Source: Arthrinium phaeospermum (lineage: Eukaryota; Ascomycota; Sordariomycetes; Amphisphaeriales; Apiosporaceae). From it: a stretch of DNA of 64,000 bases. Below, piece after piece: positions 57,576 through 64,000 of this stretch. A program made the position numbers and the translations under genes. Numbering within the stretch: position 1 is the first letter of the stretch; every line of letters begins with the position of its first letter. Where the stretch lies: the NCBI GenBank assembly GCA_006503535.1, contig QYRS01000002.1, positions 3,038,001-3,102,000 of the forward strand, read 5' to 3'. The notes beneath the pieces were generated by a model, which saw only the letters and a program-made list of their open reading frames with translations, was not told the origin of the DNA and made no database searches.

Positions 57576-60500
57576 CGGGAGGATATTCGATTCAAGTTAC
57601 ATGGAGGGGTGACTGCAGAGAAACAGAACCCCACTGAGGTTGTATATATTGGCGGTTCCGGAAACCGGCCTTGAGCATAACGTTGATGGTTTACGAGATG
57701 ATCGTTCCGCGTTGTATCTAGCCTACTTGTTGACTGATAGGCGTGGTGTCCAGTGGCAAGTCACCTGTGTAATAAGATTTATTTGGAGGTCAATAGAGGC
57801 GCTTCACAATACGATAATTACTCAACTTCTGATAGCACAGCAGGGATATGGAAGGAGCATGTGACCAACCAACTATGTAGCCGGGAAAAGGGGCTCAGGT
57901 CTTTCGAGTGTCTTCCATTGGAGCAGGAAAAGGGAGGGTCTGCACACCAGAAGTGCGCGCTTGACAATACAACGGAACATCCTACAGCAGTATAGGCGTA
58001 CTTACTACACTTACATTACCTGTCTCTTCGTTTTATGCCTCTATATGTGTGATGCAGTTATGGTGATGTTGAATGCAAACAGTGCAATGAAAGAGAACGC
58101 CGAGCGGTCCCAGCGGGGTCTTCATCAACACCTGTCTCCTCACCATGCAATCTCGGGATCGGCAAAATTATCCGGGCCGGCGTCACCGGGGCTCGCGAAA
58201 GAACGGATGGATATACAGATGGATACTCCTGTCGAGAGACTAGGTGAGGTCCTCCCAGCCCTATGTGTGCCCCACCACCCATAAACCACTGCCACTACGA
58301 CCGGCAAACAAGAATGGGTCGGAAGTATGCAATACCGTGAGGTACTACTGACGTGATACGGGCCCCGCGGCTGAGGAATCCCAGAGAAGCACGTAGAGGC
58401 GTACCGTTTTGATTCTTCCTGTACAAGCAAAAGTACTCGTCATCCGCGTTTGCGGAATTCGGCGTTCTTACTTTGAAGTCCGGAGTGTGCTGACGTGGAT
58501 TAGCACCACCTGTCCCATCCGTTCAAGATCGAGGGAAGCCGGATCGAGTCCGCTAAATGGTGTCTAATGGGTCTGGCAAGCAGACACGACGGACGAAAGA
58601 ATGCCCTTTTCTGCTTACAGTACTTTAGCAACTGATTGATATTCTCCCAAGCTCTTGTTTAGGCGCTAGATGATACAGATGCATGCGGATCGCCCGGCCG
58701 CTAGGGTGATCGTTGGGATGTGGAGGATCTATGAAGTACGAGGAGCGCTGGATGCTCTGCGTGTGAGCTTAAGAAGAGAGACGAACCTCTTGAAAACCCA
58801 ATGTTTTGTCTACATCAAACTACGGATACGCGGCCAGGGTATGCAAACTGGCCTGATGCCATAAGTCTCCGAGGTTTACCTTATTGCATTACAGAGGATC
58901 TTAGACCATCGTCTCTGTGAATTCCAATAGCTACGTCAATCCCTTGTATCATAAATTGTCAATGGAAGGGGGACCGTGGGCATTTGCCCCAAATTGGCCG
59001 ACTCTGAAATGTTTCGCCCTCTCGATACAGGAAGATCTCGTCGAGAACCCGGCAAAGTACACTGGAGTCCGGGTTTCAAGTCCGTCTCTTCAGGATGTTT
59101 GTATGTGGCCATGCCAATGTCACGCCAGTAGTGGAAGGGTCCGGTCACACCCTTCGAAGCGACCCGAATGAGGGATGGTGAAAGACGGGGTCTGCGGGCA
59201 GGAGAGTCATTTCAGATGTCAACAAAGGATTTTCGTGCAACTATCAAAGACGTACATACGGTACATACTTAGGTAGGGACAAGGGCATGCGCGTTCGTAG
59301 ATTGTGTGGACCCTGTCTAATGTTGGTTGTGTGGCTATGTCGAGACACGAGTAAAATTGAGCTCGAATTGCTTTATGTGTTTGCCTCGCGGTATTGGCAC
59401 ACCCGTTTCCCAAGGGCAGAGCGCTGTTTAGAAAACCCATTGGGGGCTTTTATGACACGGTCAACCTATTAAAGTTACTACATCCTTGCCCATCCCTGCC
59501 CAGCAGCCTGTTTTTCTTCTACTCTGCCAGGATTCCAGGATTCTTGTGATAAGGTGTCCGGATTGTAGGTAAAATATGGAATCCCAGAACGGTGGAGGTC
59601 CTCGCCGAAATGGTCAGCCTGCCTCTCTGGAATATGTCTCTCAGGTAGCCAATTTGCCGAGAATGCTACATACCTACATACCTTAAGAGGGCTATCAGGT
59701 ACATAGGAATGAACAAATTAGCCAAGACACTCCTCGGCAACTTGTCTATCTGCATACATGTAGGAGGTAGACTTGATCACACTGCAAGCCAGAATCTGCA
59801 CGAGAACCACGGATGCCTGGATGGACCCTGCCATGGAACCAGTCTTTCGCAAAAATGTTGCGTTCGCAATGCTCAGTAGATGCAGTGATTGATAAGCCTA
59901 GATTCGATTTCAATACGGTGGGTCACAAATTACTCTGGGCAGAGACGGGAACATGATCTACCATAGGTATGTATACTTGTACGTACAGGTAGGTAGAGTC
60001 TCATTCTATCGCGCTCATGGGCTTCTCTAAATACCTTGGGTATACTTTGATCTTGCCCTGGCAACACTCTTATACTGATATACATAGCTTTGGATCTTCT
60101 CTTTTAGAGGACATTCAACGGCAGGCACACTTTTACTACTAAAGCCTTTGAACGCTCTCCATGTCGACGAAAGGTGGGAACCCTTTACTTAAATTCAGCC
60201 CTCAATATATGGAAGCTACATGCAGATGAGATGGGCTTGGTCTGTACATACATTGAGGATTTATGGCTCTACCCTGAGATGACCCCGGGTATCGCCCAAA
60301 CAAATCTCCAATCGATAGCATAATACGAGGGGTGACTGCATATATCCATGTAGGTTTCAAAGCAACGACTCTGGGCAGTTCATGAGGTTAAAGCTGGAAG
60401 ATACATTGATACAAACCTGGTAGGAGGAGGTTTCAATGTATCGTCGGCGGATCAGTGCACGGATTTTTTTCCCTGCCCGCCCAGCAGTCTCGCTCCACTG

Positions 60501-61087
60501 GCGCTGATGTCCCCAGCAAGAAAACCAGCTAACCTACCAACTGGAGGACGCACCGCTACCCGCTACCGCACCAATCTAATCCAGCCAGTACCCTGCTCCC
60601 AGCCAGTAACAACCGCCCCCCCCGGCAGAGCAAAGAGAGCAAGAGAGCAAGAGAAAGCACCATAGCTTTGAGCGCCTCTGGTCCTCTGGCTCTGCTCTGG
60701 CTCGGCGGACAGCGCACACTTCGTTGCACCATACCACAACCACACCACCACTTCTCTTTTCTCACCATCTTCCTTACTCCTCACTACGCCTCAACTCCTC
60801 CCACCTTTCTCTCCATCTTGCATTTGAGGTGGTATTGCTCTGCGCCAAAGGAAGAGAGAGGCTTGAGATTGACCCGATTTCCTTCTCACTCTCTCATTCT
60901 TTCCTTTTCTTTTTTGCACCCTCACTTTCCCCCTTCCCTCCCCCCCGTTCCCCTCCCTCTTCCCCCCAGTGATACCCCATCCGTCCCGTCACCCACGCCT
61001 TTCCTCCCCCAGTCGGCGGTACATCCTTGTTGTCGGATTTCCTGGCCTTCGTGTTGCTGCTTTGCGTGTATATGCCCTCTACCCATC
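57576..61087. other. Gene-free stretch (3.5 kb) ending in the leader of the KH gene
   Basis: No gene seen. From about 60755 to 61020 the plus strand is very rich in C and T, a pattern common in leaders and core promoters of highly expressed filamentous-fungal genes. The rest holds TAGGTAC-type clusters near 59265 and 59970-60000. Confidence 0.5.
60755..61020 (+). promoter_or_regulatory. Pyrimidine-rich promoter/leader tract of the KH gene
   Basis: Long CT-rich tract with few purines immediately upstream of the KH-protein start. CT-rich tracts of this type often mark transcription start regions in filamentous fungi; the role here is inferred. Confidence 0.5.
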
Positions 61088-64000
61088 ATGCAAAAGCTCG
61101 CCAATATGCGTCACTGGCCCGAGAGGATGAGTCCTAGCTTCGGCATGTCATCGAGACCGAATATGAACATGACATCGATAAACCCTCATCAAAAGACTGC
61201 CGCTCCGGGAGCTCCGCCCTTAAGTCCCTCGCCCGCTGCTGACACCACGATACATTACTCCTTCAACGTACCCTTCGCTTCCGACCTCGCCGGCCCCAAC
61301 ACCGAGGAGATTCTGCACGCTACCGGTGACTCAGTAATGCGATGGACTCACCCGGGGGATGCGCCCGACGACGTGCCGATCTACGAGCTGCCCGTTCACG
61401 CACAGAACGTCGCCAACCTGGGAAACATGTGCATGGAACTCACAAAGGGGCCGCTTCCCATCGAGGCTCACGTCATCTCGACCACCCCAAAACACCTCAA
61501 GGGCCAGGTCACGACTGTGTGTCTGTCCGGCGCTCCGGAACTAGTGCACAAGAGCCGGGAGACCATTCTCAACGAGACCCCGTTGGCGCTGGTATGCATA
61601 GAGAATCTGTATTGCTATTTCCCAAACATCTTTTGACTGAAATTACTTTACAGCGTTGTACGACGGTAGATGTCGAGTATGCCCTCATTGCCGACTCGAA
61701 AGCTGGCTCTCTCTTCAAGCATGTCACCGATGCTCTGAACACGTTCGCCCAATTCTGCGGTGTTGACATCTTCATTCTCGGCCCCAAACTGAGCCCCATG
61801 CTAGACGGACTCAACGGTGATGTCGAGGTTATTCGTGACCAGAGATGGCGTGTTGCAATTTATGGAGACATAGAATCGTCGGAACATGCGAAAACACAGG
61901 TCTTGATCTTCATTGATAAGTTGCTTGGACGGACGCTGGACATCATGCGTGTCGAGAGCACCCTGCATCCTATTGTGTGTGGCCGGTCCCGGAAGAACAT
62001 AAAGCTGATCGAGTCGGCTACCAACACGGCTATCTACTTTCCACCGTTCGCCCAGCTCTACCGCTACTGCCCGCCCAATGCCCAGCGCCGGAACCCTGAA
62101 GAAATCTACATTACTGGCGAGAATCCTCAAGGTATCGAGCTGGCTAAGCGTAAGATACACGAGCTGGTCAGCCGTACTAAGCTGTTCATGAAGGATGCCG
62201 TTGCATCGCCTGCCAAGATCGACACCGTTCTTATGGGCCGTATGGACAAGGTGCGCAAGATAATGGAGAACAACGGCACCTACATCATGTTCCCGCCGCT
62301 CGCTTCCCAGCGCAACATGATCAGAGTTCAAGGAGTCGAGGGTCTTCAGATTGAGCGAACCATGAAAGAAATCATGTCTCTGGTAGGTTTTCCCCTAGCT
62401 CTGTTTCAATAACCCCCAGTGACTGACTTAATTACTATGGCTAGGCTGGGCAGTTTTACTACGCTTCGTGGTGGATTCAACAAGTCGGACCATCTCAGCT
62501 TCCTAGCCCCCAAGAAATCCGTGTCATTCTGGGGGATATCTGTGCCAATTCGGATGCCGACATCTCTTTCGACAAGATGACTTTCACCGTCACAGGCTCC
62601 GACGATGCCGTCAAAGCTGCACTGGCCGTCCTGTCCCAGATCAAGTTTGTCAACCAGACGCAGCACCAGATCAGGGTGAAGATCGAACTAGCCAACGAGC
62701 ACAAAGAGTTTGTCTCTGGCAAGAAGAACGGCAAGATCAACAAGATCATGACCCAGAGTAAGTTGAGAATCGTAGCTTTCAAAAGAGAAGCGTATCCATA
62801 CTGACCGAATACTCTTTCCAGGCAATGTCCAGATCATCTTCGATAGCTTCAGAGAATACAACTTTGACATTGACGTGATTGCACCCAGCTACGACTCAAT
62901 GAAACAGGGCTTGGGCCTTGTCGAACAGGAGATGCCGGCTTCCATCTCATTCCATGTTCCAGACCAATATCATAAACGCATCATTGGTATCGGTGGCCAG
63001 CACATCCAGCGGATCATGAAGAAGCACTCGGTTTTCGTCAAGTTCTCGAATGCCATGGACCGTGGTGGTATGGGCCGGGAGGATGACGATGTCAAAGTCG
63101 ATAACGTCATCTGCCGAACTCCTGCCCGCAACGCTCAGAACCTGGAGCTGGTTAAGTCTGAGATCTTGGACATGGTTGACCGTGCCGTAAGTTACTACAA
63201 TTCCTGTACTGTGCAGACACTCTGCTAACATTCTGGCCTAGCACTCCGAATTCACCTCGCAAGTGGTCACTGTCGACCGCCTTTATCATCGCCAGCTGAT
63301 CGCCCGCCTGCCCGAGATCGAAGAGCTTGAGAAGAAATGGAACTGCAAGATTGTCTTCCCAAGCACGGAGCAAGCAAGCGACGAGGTCACAGTCACCGGC
63401 CCGGAATGGCAGGTGCCGCTCTGCGCTGACGAGTTCCTTGTACGTTCTCCCCAACTTCACCGATGAAATGCAAGCTGACAGTCGTTGAAGGGCATGGTTC
63501 CAGAGACTCATGAACTCGTACTGACCCGAACCCCGTCTCTGGTCAAGTTCCTGGAGTCTCCTGAGTTTGTCAATGATCTGAGTGGCAAACTCAAAGCCCA
63601 GTATGAAGTCACTCTCGAGGTTCACGAGAACCCCGAGGAAAAGACGGACGACGGGGGCCGCACCATGACCTTGCTGTGGAAGCTGACTCGGAACAATGCC
63701 GGTGGCCTTCGAGATGCCATTGACTTCCTCCAGGCACAGTTTGCTGCTGCAAGCGTCGAGGCCACGGTTGTCAAAGGTGCCTTGCCCCGACCAAAGTCGG
63801 ACTCATTCGAAGACACGCTCCAATTCTTCGATTCGAAACTTCTCCAACATGCCCCCACTGTCGTTGCGACAGACTCGCCTACCAAGGCTGGCTTCGGCGA
63901 GGAAACGTCGCAGCAGCGCACCACCACTCTATTCGATAAGCTCCGGAAGCCGTCGCAGCTTCTTTCATCGCTGGATCGCAGAAAGAACAGCTCTCACTCT
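61088..64000 (+). CDS. Multi-KH-domain RNA-binding protein, 3' end outside window
   Basis: Likely a cytoplasmic RNA-binding regulator. Exons 61088-61591, 61654-62382, 62445-62757, 62822-63186, 63242-63439 and 63482-64000 join in phase; the introns are 42-64 bp with GT...AG ends. Several KH units are visible by their GxxG-type loops: CGRSRKNIKLIE, MGRMDKVRKIME, SGKKNGKINKIM and IGIGGQHIQRIMKKH, each followed by a beta strand such as VFVKFS. The text continues to TLFDKLRKPSQLLSSLDRRK at the edge, so the C terminus is missing. The ATG at 61088 follows the CT-rich leader; a second ATG six codons on is possible. The last intron may end at 63481 (CAG) or 63490 (AAG), which would add or drop three residues. 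Resembles the fungal proteins annotated as KH domain or bicaudal-C-like, but an exact name is not certain. Confidence 0.9.

Noticed and set aside
58500..58570. Possible tRNA B box in CGGATCGAGTCC
   Set aside because: No A box upstream and no cloverleaf can be drawn.

Overview
This is genomic DNA of a filamentous ascomycete, most likely a Sordariomycete. Coding regions carry short introns (about 42-80 bp, GTRNGT...CTRAC...YAG). The gene set is fungal: a fused ergothioneine synthase, a Zn2Cys6 regulator, Mrp51, Rrg7, Bbc1, a 2EXR protein and an Asn tRNA with an intron. The genus cannot be read from the sequence. No bacterial operon, viral, CRISPR or intact transposon signal was seen.

Layout. 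1-3355 (-): ergothioneine synthase Egt1, cut by the window edge. 6630-9163 (-): Zn2Cys6 transcription factor with one locally broken frame. 16744-24215: three genes (spartin-like senescence-domain protein, GCP4-type gamma-tubulin complex component, conserved unknown protein) that are all recognisable but full of single-base frameshifts; the first also holds a 185-bp tandem duplication and a 78-bp one lies downstream of the second. 31105-34744 (-): Bbc1-type SH3 protein. 35918-36775 (+): Rtr1/RPAP2 CTD phosphatase. 37887-38503 (-): ribosomal protein eS17. 39028-40503 (-): mitoribosomal Mrp51. 42804-43157 (+): small secreted cysteine-containing protein. 43797-43897 (+): tRNA-Asn. 44808-45494 (-): 2EXR protein. 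47084-48409 (+): queuine tRNA-ribosyltransferase. 49735-50277 (+): small charged protein. 51394-52158 (-): Rrg7. 52494-53035 (+): Mediator subunit Med21 with an in-frame TAG. 53294-54174 (-): Sdt1/Phm8-type HAD nucleotidase. 54933-57575 (+): unknown low-complexity protein with a Ser-Val-Arg-Pro repeat. 61088-64000 (+): multi-KH RNA-binding protein, cut by the window end.

Most genes are unrelated housekeeping functions in ordinary eukaryotic order: RNA polymerase II machinery (Rtr1, Med21), cytosolic and mitochondrial translation (eS17, Mrp51, Rrg7, tRNA-Asn, queuosine insertion), cytoskeleton (Bbc1, GCP4) and redox metabolism (Egt1). They alternate with long gene-free stretches (9.2-16.7, 24.2-31.1 and 57.6-61.1 kb) that hold mainly microsatellites and homopolymers.

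The strongest anomaly is the dense block of indels at 16.9-24.0 kb, next to tandem duplications and with intact genes on both sides. Many of the breaks fall in homopolymers, so assembly or basecalling error is the leading explanation, with local pseudogenisation as the alternative. I did not find a clearly new multi-gene system. The best leads are the duplicated exon-intron unit, the Med21 amber codon, the secreted-protein candidate and the Ser-Val-Arg-Pro repeat protein.
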